Assembly (NCBI RefSeq): GCF_006716565.1
Contig: NZ_VFPG01000001.1
Coordinates: forward strand, 558,001 to 622,000
DNA length: 64,000 bases
Source: Nocardia bhagyanarayanae
Lineage (GTDB): Bacteria; Actinomycetota; Actinomycetes; Mycobacteriales; Mycobacteriaceae
Reading direction: 5' to 3'
Made by a program: the position numbers and the translations under genes. Shown one piece after another: positions 41,210-53,400 of this stretch; positions within the stretch are counted from its first letter, which is position 1, and every line of letters begins with the position of its first letter. Below the pieces are notes generated by a model. The model was not told the DNA's origin, made no database searches, and saw only the letters and a program-made list of their open reading frames with translations.

Positions 41210-41282
41210 TGCCCCCGGCAGGATTCGAACCTGCGACACCCGCTTTAGGAGAGCGGTGCTCTATCCCCTGAGCTACGAGGGC
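41210..41282 (-). tRNA. tRNA-Arg (anticodon CCT)
   Basis: A 73-nt cloverleaf on the minus strand. The acceptor stem GCCCTCG/CGGGGGC has one G-U pair, the anticodon loop CTCCTAA gives anticodon CCT, and the T-arm is GCAGGTTCGAATCCTGC. The discriminator base is A and CCA is not encoded. It differs from the copy at 57394-57466 only in the acceptor stem. The decayed serine recombinase ends about 110 bp away. Confidence 0.96.
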
Positions 41283-41424
41283 TGACCAGGTGGTGTGTGT
41301 CGACCCGGACGGCGGGGAGTCTACCGGGTGAGGGGCTGAGGAACAGCATGGACGGTTCGGGGTGGGCCGCGCGTGGCGATCGCGTTCGGAGTCCGGTCCG
41401 ATGACCGACGATCGGTCCCGTTCC

Positions 41425-41455
41425 GGTAGTCGCGCGGCGGCACCGCGCGACTACC
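41425..41455 (-). terminator. Terminator of NRPS2
   Basis: A perfect 13-bp stem (41425-41437, GGTAGTCGCGCGG, with 41443-41455) and a 5-base loop begin seven bases after the NRPS2 stop codon. No T run is present. Confidence 0.65.
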
Positions 41456-41461
41456 TCCGGG

Positions 41462-44400
41462 TCAGTCCAGGAGTTCGGCGAGGCGCGGGCCGATGACGGC
41501 GAGTGCTTCCGGTGCCGTCATCCGCCAGTGCGTGACCGGCACCTGCTCGACGCGAACCGGACCGTCGACGGCGTCGCGCCAGCTGGCCGGGCCGCGGGTG
41601 GCGGTCGGGTCGTCCTGGGCCGCGTTGAAGTACAGCACTTCACCGCGATACGAGCGGGGCCGGTAGGCCGCGGCCAGTTCGAGGGATCGCACCGCGGCGT
41701 CGACGACTCGCTCGAGGCGTTCCGCGCCGAAGGAGGCGAAGGGTTCGCCCAGTTCGGCCAGCCTCTCGCCGAGCCCGGCCGCATCGAGGTTCGCGTCGAA
41801 GTCGAAGTCGGCCGCGTGCTCGCCGAGCAGTCCGCCGAGCAGTTCGGCGACGGTCGCCTCGGTACCGCCGACCGCCTCGGCCTCCGTCACGGAGTGCAGG
41901 TGACTGTCCAGCATGACGAGCAGCGCCACCGACTCCCCCTCGTCGCGCAATTGCACCGCGATGGCGTGGGCGAGCACACCGCCCAGCGACCAGCCGAGCA
42001 GGTGGTACGGACCCTCGGGCTGAACCGAACGCATCTCCTTCACATACAGCCGCGCCCACTCGTCCACCGACTCCGGCATGTCCTCGTCCGCCAAGGCGGG
42101 CGACTGCAAACCGAAGATCGGACGATCCGGGTGGATATGGGCCGCGAGCCCGGCGAACGACCACGAGATGCCGCCGACCGGATGGATGCAGAACAGCGGT
42201 TCGCGCGTCCCGCCGACGCGCAGCGGCAACAGCATGTCGAATGCCGTCGAGGTGTCGACACCACCGGCGACGCGCAACCGATCGGCCAGGGCGCCCGGGG
42301 TGGGTGCGAGGAAGATGTCCATCACCGTGACCGGCCGGTCCAGGTCGGCACGGAGGCGAGCGACGAGCGTCGTCGCGGACAGCGAGTTGCCGCCGGATTC
42401 GAAGAAGTTGTCGTCCAGGCCGAGACCTTCCGAAACGCCAAGGACTTCCGCGAAGGCAGCCACCACGGCGTGCTCGACCGGGGTATTCGGCGCACGGTAT
42501 TCCCGAGCGGCGAACTCCGGCTCCGGCAACGCCTTCCGATCCAGCTTGCCGTTGACGTTCAACGGCAAAGCCTCCAACACCACGAACGCCGACGGCACCA
42601 TGTACGACGGCAACACCGCCGACAACACCGACTTCACCTGCGCCACATCGACATCCGCCACAGCAGGCACCAAATAGGCCACCAACCGATCACCGGTGCG
42701 CTGATCGGACTTCGCCACCACCGCCGCCTGAGCGATCTCCGGCAACGCCAACAACGCCGCCTCGACCTCACCCAACTCGATACGGAAACCACGAATCTTC
42801 ACCTGGAAGTCCGTACGCCCCCGATACTCCAGCTCACCATCGCCGCGCCAACCGACAAGATCACCGGTGCGATACATCCGCTCACCCACCGCGAACGGGT
42901 CGGCAACGAACCGATCCGCCGTCAGCTCCGCGCGACCGAAGTAACCACGCGCCAGCTGGGCACCGGCGAGATAGAGCTCACCCGAAACCCCGTCCGGCAC
43001 CGGCCGCAACCGTCCATCGAGCACGTAGACGCGGCTGTTCCACTCGGGCGCACCGATGGACACCGAACCGGAATCGGCATCGGTCACCAGATGAGAAGTG
43101 ATCGACACCGCCGCCTCGGTGGGGCCGTACAGGTTGAACAGCTGAGCATCCGGGTTGGCCGCACGGAACCGCTGCGCCACCGACGACGGCAACGCCTCAC
43201 CGATCGCAAGCACCCGCCGCAACGAATCCGCCAGCACGCCACCGGACTCGGTCAACAGCGCATCGAGCATCGACGGCACCACATGCAACGTCGTCACCCG
43301 CTCACGAGCCATCAACTCGTTCAAGTACCCCGGATCACGATGCCCCTCAGCCGAAGCGATCACGAGCCGACCACCCGACACCGCGGCCGACCAGAACTCC
43401 CACACCGAAAGATCGAACGTGGCCGCGGTCTTCAGCAACACCGCGTCGTTCACGCCGAGATCGAATTCCGCTGTCTTCCAGGCCAACTGGTTGACGATCG
43501 CCGAGTGCGGCACCGCAACACCCTTCGGCTGCCCGGTCGAACCCGACGTGAAGATCACATACGCGGTATTCGACGGACGCAACCGCGCGACCCGCTCGAA
43601 ATCGGTGACCGCGCCGCCGTACACACCGGCCAGATCCAGCTCGTCGAGCGAGATCAGCGGCGCTGCCTCGGTGGCGAATCCCGCTGCCGCGTTGGTGAGT
43701 ACGCACACCGGACCGGCCGTCTCGAGGATGTAGCCCGTCCGCTCGGCGGGCTGATCCGGATCCACCGGCACATACGCACCACCGGCGACGGACACCGCGT
43801 ACATGGCCACAACCAGGTCCACCGAACGCCGCAACGCCAGCGCGACCCGCGTCTCCGGACCCACACCCAGCGAAATCAGGTACCGCGCCAGGCGATTCAC
43901 CCGTCGGCCGAGCTCGTCGTAGGTCAACGACGGGCCATAGGGCCCGACCAGAGCCATCGCGTTCGGCTCGGCCGCGACGGTCGCCGCCAACATCGACGCC
44001 AACGTCGCCCCGGCATCGGTCCGGTGCGCGGTCGCATTGCGAGCCGTGAGCAGCTCGATCCGCTCGGCCGCGGCCAGCAGCTCGATATCGCCGACCGGGG
44101 CCGTCGGCGCGGCGACGATCTCACCGAGCAGACGCACGAACCGATCCACGAAACCCTGCACCGTCTCGCGCTCGAACAGGGCCGTCGCGTAGGTGACCGA
44201 GCCATCGATTCCGCACGGCGCGCCCGACTCGTCGTAGTGATCGGCCACGATCCAGTGCAGATCGAACTGCGACACATCGGCCAAAGCGTCCACGCCGGAC
44301 ACGGTCAGGCCGGGCAGCTCGAGGCTGGAGCGCACGAGGTTCTGGAACGACAACCCCACCTGGAACAGCGGGTGCCGCGCCATCGACCGCGCGGGGTTGA

Positions 44401-47400
44401 GCACCTCCACCAACCGCTCGAACGACACATCGGCGTGGGTGAACGCCTGGAGGTCGCCTTCGCGCACCCGTGCCACCAGATCGACGAAGCTCTCGGCCGC
44501 GTCCACCTGCGTGCGCAGCACCAACGTATTGGCGAACATGCCGATCAGGTCGTCGAGTTCACGCTCACCACGCCCGGCGATCGGCGTGCCGACGGCGATG
44601 TCGCCGGTACCCGACAACCGAGCCAACAGCACCGACAGCGCGGCGTGCACCACCATGAAGATGGTCGCGTTGTGTCCGCGCGCCAATTCGGCGAGGGCGG
44701 CGTGTGTTTCGGCGTCGACCCGCACCTCGACGCGCTCCCCCGCGAAGGACTGCACCGCGGGACGCGGCCGATCCGACGGCAGATCCAACTGGTCCGGCAA
44801 TCCGGCGAGCGCCTGTTTCCAGTAGCCGATCTGCTTGGCCGACAAGGATTCCGGATCGCTCTCGTCGCCCAGCAGCTCGCGATGCCAGACGCTGTAGTCG
44901 GCGTACTGCACCGGCAACGGGGCCCAACCCGGCTGCGCACCCGCCGACCGCGCCGCGTACGCGATCATCAGATCGCGAGTCAGTGGAGCCACCGACGAAC
45001 CGTCGGCGGAGATGTGATGGACCACCATCGCCAACACGTATTCGTCCACCGCGCCGTCGATTTGGAACAACTCGACCCGCAGCGGCACCTCGGCGGTGAC
45101 GTCGAAGACGGTGGCGCCCAGCTCCCGCACCGCCCGCTCGATCCGGTCGGCGGGCACCACACGCACCGTCAACTCGGGGACGGAGTGCCCGGGAGCCAGA
45201 ATCGACTGCACGGGCCCACGGTCGGTCTGCGGGTACACGGTGCGCAGGATCTCGTGACGCGCGATGAGATCCGCGACCGCGGCACGCAGCGCGTCGACAT
45301 CGAGCGCACCCGTCAACCGCACTGCCACCGGCACGTTGTAGGCCGCGGAATGACCATCGAGCCGGTTCAGGAACCACATACGCTGCTGCGCCGGCGACAG
45401 CGGGACGATCTCCGGGCGAGTGACGGACGTCAGCGCGCGATGTCCGCCCGCACCGGCCAGCTTGCCGACCAGCGCGGCGAGTCCGGCCACGGTGGAGGCT
45501 TCGAACAGCGCCCGCACCGGCACCCGCGTATCCAGCGCCGCACCGATACGGGCGGCCACCTGGGTGGCCAGCAGCGAGTTACCGCCGAGACTGAAGAAAT
45601 CGTCGTCCGCGCCGACCCGGTCGCCGCCGAGCACATCCGCGAACACGCGCGCCACGATCTCCTCGACCGGAGTGGACGGTGCGCGGAAGGCGGTCGACTC
45701 GAACTCGGGTTCCGGCAGCGCTTTACGATCCAGCTTGCCGTTGACATTCAACGGCAAAGCCTCCAACACCACGAACGCCGACGGCACCATGTACGACGGC
45801 AACACCGCCGACAACACCGACTTCACCTGCGCCACATCGACATCCGCCACAGCAGGCACCAAATAGGCCACCAACCGATCACCGGTGCGCTGATCCGACT
45901 TCGCCACCACCGCCGCCTGAGCGATCTCCGGCAACGCCAACAACGCCGCCTCGATCTCACCCAACTCGATACGGAAACCACGAATCTTCACCTGGAAATC
46001 CGTACGCCCCCGATACTCCAGCTCACCGTCACCGGTCCAGGCCACCAGGTCGCCCGTGCGGTACATACGGGAACCGTCGCCGGCGAAGGGATTCGCGACG
46101 AAACGATCCGCGCTCAGATCCGGACGTGCGAAGTAGCCGCGCGCCAACTGCGCACCGGCGAGGTACAACTCGCCGGATACGCCTACCGGCACCGGCCGCA
46201 GCCGGGCATCGAGCACGTAGACGCGGCTGTTCCATTCGGGCGCACCGATGGACACCGAACCCTGATCCGCATCCGAGACGAGATGCGAGGTGATCGACAC
46301 CGCCGCCTCGGTCGGGCCGTACAGGTTGAACAGCTGAGCATCCAGGTTGGCCGCACGGAACCGCTGCGCCACCGACGACGGCAACGCCTCACCGATCGCA
46401 AGCACCCGCCGCAACGAATCCGCCAGCACTCCACCGGACTCGACCAACAGCGCATCCAGCATCGACGGCACCACATGCAACGTCGTCACCCGCTCACGAG
46501 CCATCAACTCGTTCAGGTACCCGGGATCGCGATGCCCGTCGACGGACGCGATCACCAGACGACCACCCGACACGGCCGCCGACCAGAATTCCCACACCGA
46601 CAAGTCGAATGTCGCGGCGGTCTTCAGCAACACCGCATCATCCGAACCCAGACCGAATTCGGCGGTCTTCCACAGCAGCTGGTTCACGATCGCCGAGTGC
46701 GGCACCGCAACACCCTTCGGCCGCCCCGTCGAACCCGACGTGAAGATCACATACGCGGTATTCGACGGACGCAACGGCGCGACCCGGTCGAAATCCGTGA
46801 CAGCCTCAGCGGCAAAGGGTTCCAGCGACAACTCGTCCAAGCGCACAACCGGCGCGAGATCGGTCGCGAAGCCGGACGCGGTATCGGTGACCACGCACAC
46901 GGGCGCGGCGGTCTCTAGGGTGTACCCGGTCCGCTCGGCGGGCTGATCAGGATCCACGGGCACATACGCACCACCCGCGACCGACACCGCGTACATGGCG
47001 ACAACCAGGTCCACCGAACGCCGCAACGCCAGCGCGACCCGCGTCTCCGGACCCACACCGACCGAAATCAGGTACCGGGCGAGGCGGTTGACGCGCTTCT
47101 GGAGTTCGCCGTAGCTCAGCGCGAGCGAACCCTCGGGCGTATCCGCCGCCAAGGCCACCGCGTGCGGCGTGGCCGCGGTGCTCGCCGCCAGCAGTGACGC
47201 CAGCGTCGCGGAGGTGTCCACGGCATGTGCCGTGTCGTTCCAGCGGTCGAGGATGCGCACACGTTCGTCCGGGGCCAGCAGTTCGAGCTCACCCACCGGC
47301 GCGTCGGGCGCCGCGACGATGGCCTCCAGCAGCCGCGCGAAACGATCGACGAAGCCCTGCACCGTTTCCCGGTCGAACAGCGCGGACGCGTAGGTGACGG

Positions 47401-50400
47401 CGCCGCCGATACCGCGCGGTGCGCCGGACTCGTCGTAGCCGTCCGAGACGACCCAGTGCAGATCGAACTGCGAGATCTCCGGGAAGATGTCGAGCCCGGA
47501 CACCGCGAGTTCCGGCAGTTCCAGGCTGGACTCGGCCAGGTTCTGGAAGGACAGGCCAACCTGGAACAGCGGGTGCCGCGCGGTGGAGCGCACCGGGTTC
47601 AGCACCTCGACCAGACGCTCGAACGGCACATCGGCGTTGGCGAAGGCCTCGAGGTCCTGTTCGCGCACCCGCGTCAGCAGATCGGTGAAGCTCGCCCCTG
47701 CGTCGACCTGCGTGCGGAAGACGACGGTGTTGACGAACATGCCGATGAGATCGTCGATTTCGCGTTCGCCGCGTCCGGCGATGGGCGTGCCGACGGCGAT
47801 GTCGTCGGTGCCCGAGAGACGGGCCAGCAGTACCGACAGCGCTGCGTGCACGACCATGAACATGGTGGCGTTCTGTTCGCGTGCCAAGCCCGCGAGGGCT
47901 GCATGGGTTTCGGCGGAGATCCGCACCGCCACGCTGCCGCCGTGGAAGGACTGGGCGGCCGGGCGCGGCCGGTCGGTAGGCAGTTCGAGCTGGTCCGGCA
48001 GTCCGGCCAGCGCCTGCTTCCAGTAGCCGATCTGCTTGGCCGACAGCGACTCCGGATCGCTCTCGTCACCCAGCAGCTCGCGCTGCCAGATGCTGTAATC
48101 GGCGTACTGCACCGGCAGTGGCTCCCAGGCGGGCTCCCGTCCGGCGGCCCGCGCGGAGTAGGCGACCATGAGGTCGCGGGTCATCGGCCCCGAGGAGGAG
48201 CCGTCGCCCGCGATGTGGTGGATCACCATGGCGAGCACGTATTCGTCGGCGGCGTCCTCGATGCGGAAGATCGCGACGCGCAGCGGCACCTCGGCGGTGA
48301 CGTCGAAGGTGGTGGAGAACAACTCCAGCACAGCCGATTCCAGCTCCGCGGCGGCCACGGCGCGCAGGGGAAGTTCGACGGTCACCTCGCCGACCGGCAG
48401 GATCACCTGCACCGGCCCGTCCTCGGTCTGCGGGTAGACGGTCCGCAAGATCTCGTGGCGCGCGACCAGATCCGCGAGCGCGCCGCGCAACGCGCCGATA
48501 TCGAGCGCGCCGGTCAGGCGCACCGCGACGGGCACGTTGTAGGCGGCCGAGGTATCGGTGTCGAACTGGCTCAGGAACCACATGCGCTGCTGCGCCAGCG
48601 AGAGCGGGATGCGCTCCGGACGCGGCCCGGCCACCAGGGCCTTTCGATCACCGGCGCCGGCCAGTTCACCGAGGCGAGCCGCGAGCTCGGCCACCGTGGC
48701 GGCCTCGAACAGCAGACGCACCGGCACCCGGGCGTCGAGCTCCGCGCCGAGTCGCGCCATCACCTGGGTGGCGATGAGCGAGTTGCCGCCGAGTTCGAAG
48801 AAGTCGTCGTCCGCGCCGAGCGGTTCGGTGCGGCCCAGCGCCTCGGCGAAGACCGCCGCGACCCGTTCCTCCATCCGACCGCTGGGAGCGCGGAACTCCT
48901 TGGCGCGCAGAACGGGCGCGGGCAGCGCGGCGCGATCCAGCTTGCCGACGGGGGTCAACGGGATCTCGTCCAGCACCGTGACGACGGTCGGCACCATGTG
49001 GGCGGGCAGGCGACGAGCGGCATGCTCGGTGAGCTCGTCGGCATCCGCGCGCGCACCCGGCGCGGCATGGACGTAGGACACCAGGATGGTCGCGCCGGTG
49101 TCCAGGGCGTGCCCGACGGTGACCGCGAAATCGACGCTGTCGTGTCCGGCCAGCACCGCGTCGATCTCGCCGAGTTCGATACGGAAGCCGCGGATCTTCA
49201 CCTGGAAGTCGTTGCGGCCCAGGTAGTCGATCTCCCCCGTCACGAGCCGACGGACGAGGTCGCCGGTGCGGTACAGCCGAGAGCCGGGCGGTCCGAACGG
49301 ATCGGCGACGAAGCGGGCGGCGGTCAGGCCGGGCCGCTCGTGGTATCCGCGCGCCAGCTGCGCACCGGAAATGTAGAGCTCACCCGCGATTCGGTCGGGC
49401 ACCGGATGCAGCCGGTCGTCGAGCACGTACTCCGTGACCGCGCGGATGGGCGCACCGATGGTCACCGGATCGCCCGGCGTCAGCGGCGCGCTGATATTGG
49501 TCATGATGGTGGTCTCGGTGGGCCCGTACCCGTTGAAGAACTCCCGGATACGGCGACCGGCGGGAATCGCCCAGCGCCGCACCAGTTCCGGCGGGCACGC
49601 CTCGCCACCGGCGACCACCACACGCAGCCGGTCGAGCCCATCGGGGTCGACCGAGGCCAGCGCGGCGGGCGTGATGAAGGCGTGCGTCACCCGCTCCCTG
49701 CGCAGCAGCGCGGCCAGATCCGCGCCGCCGTAGACGGTGGGTGCGACGACGACCATGGTGGCCGCGCCGCCCACGGCGAGCAGCAGCTCGAGCACGGAGG
49801 CGTCGAAGGACGGCGACGCGAAATGCAGTGTGCGCGAACCGGTGGTGACCCGGTAGCGCTCCCGCTGTTCGGCGCAGAAGCTGCTCAGACCGGCGTGGGT
49901 GACCACTACGCCCTTGGGCTTACCGGTGGAACCGGAGGTGTAGATGACGTAGGCCGGATGGGCGGCGCGCAGCGGGCGCACCCGATCGGCGTCGGTCACC
50001 GGCGTGGCCGGATAGCCGTCGGTGTCGGCGGCGGCGATATCGATCCAGTCGATGCCCTCGGGCAGGTCGGCGCGCACCGTGGAGACGGTGAGCCCGAGTA
50101 CCGCACCGGAGTCCGTGACCATGTGCGCGACGCGGTCGGCCGGGTAGTTGGGGTCCACCGGCACGAAGGCCGCACCGGCCTTGGCCACCGCCCACACCGC
50201 GAGCACCGATTCGATCGAGCGCGGAATGCCCACGGCCACCATGGTCTCCGGGCCGACACCGCGGTCGATCAGCAGACGGGCCAGACGGGTGGACTGCTCG
50301 TCGAGTTCGACATAGTCGATCTCGGCGAGGGTTTCGGTGGCGTCGGCGAAGATCACGGCCACGCCGTCCGGGTTCTCCTCCACGGCCGCGTCGAGCAGAT

Positions 50401-53400
50401 CCGGCAACAGGCGTACGGGCGCGGATGCGACCGGGGCGCTCGGCGCGACGGCGGCCAGGGCCGGTCGCCGCTCCTCGGCGTCCAGAATGTCGATGTCGCC
50501 CACGGCGATTCGCGGATCGGCGACGACAGCCGTGAGGATACGCTCGAAGCGACGGGCGAAAGCGCCGACCGTCGATTCGTCGAAAAGGTCGGTGGCGTAG
50601 GCGAAAACGACGGCCAGCTCGCCGGGAGCACCGTCGGCGCCGAGACGGGGCTCGACATTGACCTGAAGGTCGAACTTGGCCGCGACCTCACCCGTATCGA
50701 GGGCGGCGACGGTCAGACCCGGCAGTTCCAGGCTCGCCTGTTCGGTGTTCTGGAAGGCCAGCATCACCTGGAGCAGCGCGGCCTGGGCGCCCGCGCGGTC
50801 GGGGGCGACCGCCTCCACGACCTTCTCGAACGGCACATCGGCGTTGGCGAAGGCGTTGAGATCGATATCGCGAACCCGCTCCACCAGTGTGTCGAAGGCG
50901 GCGCCGCGGTCCACCTCGGCGCGCAGGGCGAGGGTGTTGACGAACATGCCGACGAGCTCGTCCAACGCCCGCTCGCCACGACCCGCGATCGGGGTTCCGA
51001 TGGTGATGTCGGACGTCGCCGAGAGGCGCGCGAGCAGCACCGCCAGCGCGGCGTGCACGACCATGAAGAGGGTCGAGTTGTGCTCGCGGGCGATGTCGGC
51101 CAATCCCGCGTGCACCGGCGCGGGCACGGTGAATTCCACCGCGGCGCCGCGCATCGAGGCGACGGCGGGACGCGGCCGGTCCTGCGGAAGCGGAAGCAGC
51201 TCCGGGATCCCGGACAGCTGTTCCCGCCAATACGCCAATTGCTGTGCGGCGACGGAGGTCTCGTCGTCGTAGGAGCCGAGCACCGCGTGCTGCCACAGCG
51301 CGAAGTCGGCGTACTGCACCGAAAGCGGCTGCCAGGCCGGAGCGGTGGCCGCGGTGCGGGCGATGTAGGCGGTCACCAGATCCCGCGCCAGCGGAGCCAG
51401 CGAGGAACCGTCGGCGACGATGTGGTGCACCACGAGGACAAGCAGGTGCTCGCCCACGGCCGGATCGGTGAACAGCGCGAGGCGCAGCGGCGGCGCGGTG
51501 GTGACGTCGAAGCCGCTCGCCATCATGGCCGCCACGGCTTCCATGACGTTCGCGGCGCCGTCGTGCACCGGCAGTCCGCCGGGCAGCGCGTCGGCCGCCG
51601 ACAGGATCTCCTGGTGCGGCGAACCCGACTCGTCCGCGGGGAAGCGGGTGCGCAGCGCCTCGTGCCGTTCCAGCACATCGGCGACCGCCGCGCGCATCGC
51701 GGCGGCGTCGAGCGCGCCGGTGAGCCGAATGGCGAAAGGCAGGTTGTAGGCGGGTGATTCGGGATCGATGCGGTTGATCACCCACATGCGCTGCTGGGCC
51801 AGCGACAGCGGAAGACGGTCGGGGCGCGGGGCCGCGACCAGGGGTGGCCGGGCTTCGTCACCCGCACCGGGCACGATGCGGGCCGCGAGTGCGGTCACGG
51901 TGGAGGCTTCGAACAGTTCTCGCACGGCGATTCGCGCGCCGAGCGCCTCACCGATGCGCGCAACCACGCGGGTGGCCAGCAGCGAATTGCCGCCGAGGGC
52001 GAAGAAGTCGTCGTCGGCGCCGACCTGCTCCACACCGAGCAGTTCGGCGAAGACGGCAGCCACGGCCTCCTCGACCGGCGTCGCGGGAGCGCGGAACGCA
52101 CGGGCCGCGAAGGTCGGTGCGGGCAGCGCCTTGCGATCCAGTTTGCCGCTCGCGTTCAGCGGGAACGCCGCCAAGGCCACGATGGCGGCCGGGACCATGT
52201 ACGCGGGAAGGACCGTCGCGATACGGGCGGTCAGCTCGGCCTGATCGATGGCCTGTCCCGGTGTGGGCACCGCGTACGCCACCAGCTGCTCGCCGAGCGG
52301 CGTGGCCACCACGAGGGCCGCGGCCTGGGAGACCGAAGGCTGTGCCAGCAGGGCGGTTTCGATCTCGCCGAGTTCGATGCGCTGGCCGCGGAACTTCACC
52401 TGGAAGTCGGTGCGGCCGATGTACTCCAGCCGCGGCGGCAGCTCGCCGCTCGGCGCCCGCCACACCACCAGATCGCCGGTGCGGTACATGCGCGTACCGA
52501 CGCCGAACGGGTCGGCCACGAAGCGATCCGAGGTCAGATCCGGGCGACGCACATAGCCGCGCGCCAGCTGGTCACCGGCCAGGTACAGCTCGCCGGGCAC
52601 ACCGGCGGGGACCGGGCGCAGGCGCGAATCCAGCACATACACCCGGCTGTTCCACTGCGGCAGGCCGATCGGCACGGTACGGGTGTCGCGGCCGTCGGCG
52701 AGCCAATAGGTGATCGACACCGCGGCCTCGGTGGGGCCGTACAGGTTGTGCACGCGGGCCTGAGACATGGCGTGCACCGCGGCGACCGTCTCCGGCGGCA
52801 GCGCCTCACCGATGACGAAGATGTCGCGCAGCGTCGGCACGCTGCCCGCCGGAACGTGCGCGGCGAAGACCGTCAGCATGGACGGCACGAAGTCGGTGAC
52901 CGTAACGCCGTGCGCGGCAATGGTTTCGGCGATGTAAGCCGGATCGCGGTGGCCGTCGTGGGTGGCGACGACCAGTTTCGCGCCCGCCCGCAGCGGCATG
53001 AAGTAGCCCCACAGCGAGACGTCGAAGGTGGTGGCGGTCTTCTGGAAGTACACGTCCGAGGGACCGAGCGGGTACTGCGCCAGCATCCATTCGGTCTGAT
53101 TGTGGATGGCGGCATGCGAGACCGCCACACCCTTGGGCCGACCGGTCGAGCCCGACGTGAAGATCACGTACGCGGGGTTCTCGGGGCGCACGGGGCGCAG
53201 CAATTCCTCCGCCCGCACCGGAGCGGCGTCGACGACGGCCGTATCGAGGGTGTCCAGGTAGAACACCGGCGTCTCGCCCGGCATCGCGACGGCGTCGGCG
53301 GTCGTGGTCAGTACGCAGGCGGGCCGGGCGGTATCGAGGATGTGCGCGATGCGCTCGGCCGGATGGTCCGGGTCCAGCGGTACGTACGCGCCTCCGGCCG

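Noticed and set aside
39840..41285. A plus-strand ORF running through the recombinase into the tRNA, ending GRIRTCDTRFRRAVLYPLSYEG; a similar one crosses the tRNA at 57394.
   Set aside because: The final part is an antisense translation of tRNA-Arg, a known artefact. Only the segment GKHVTIYATLTEEALP before it belongs to the recombinase remnant.
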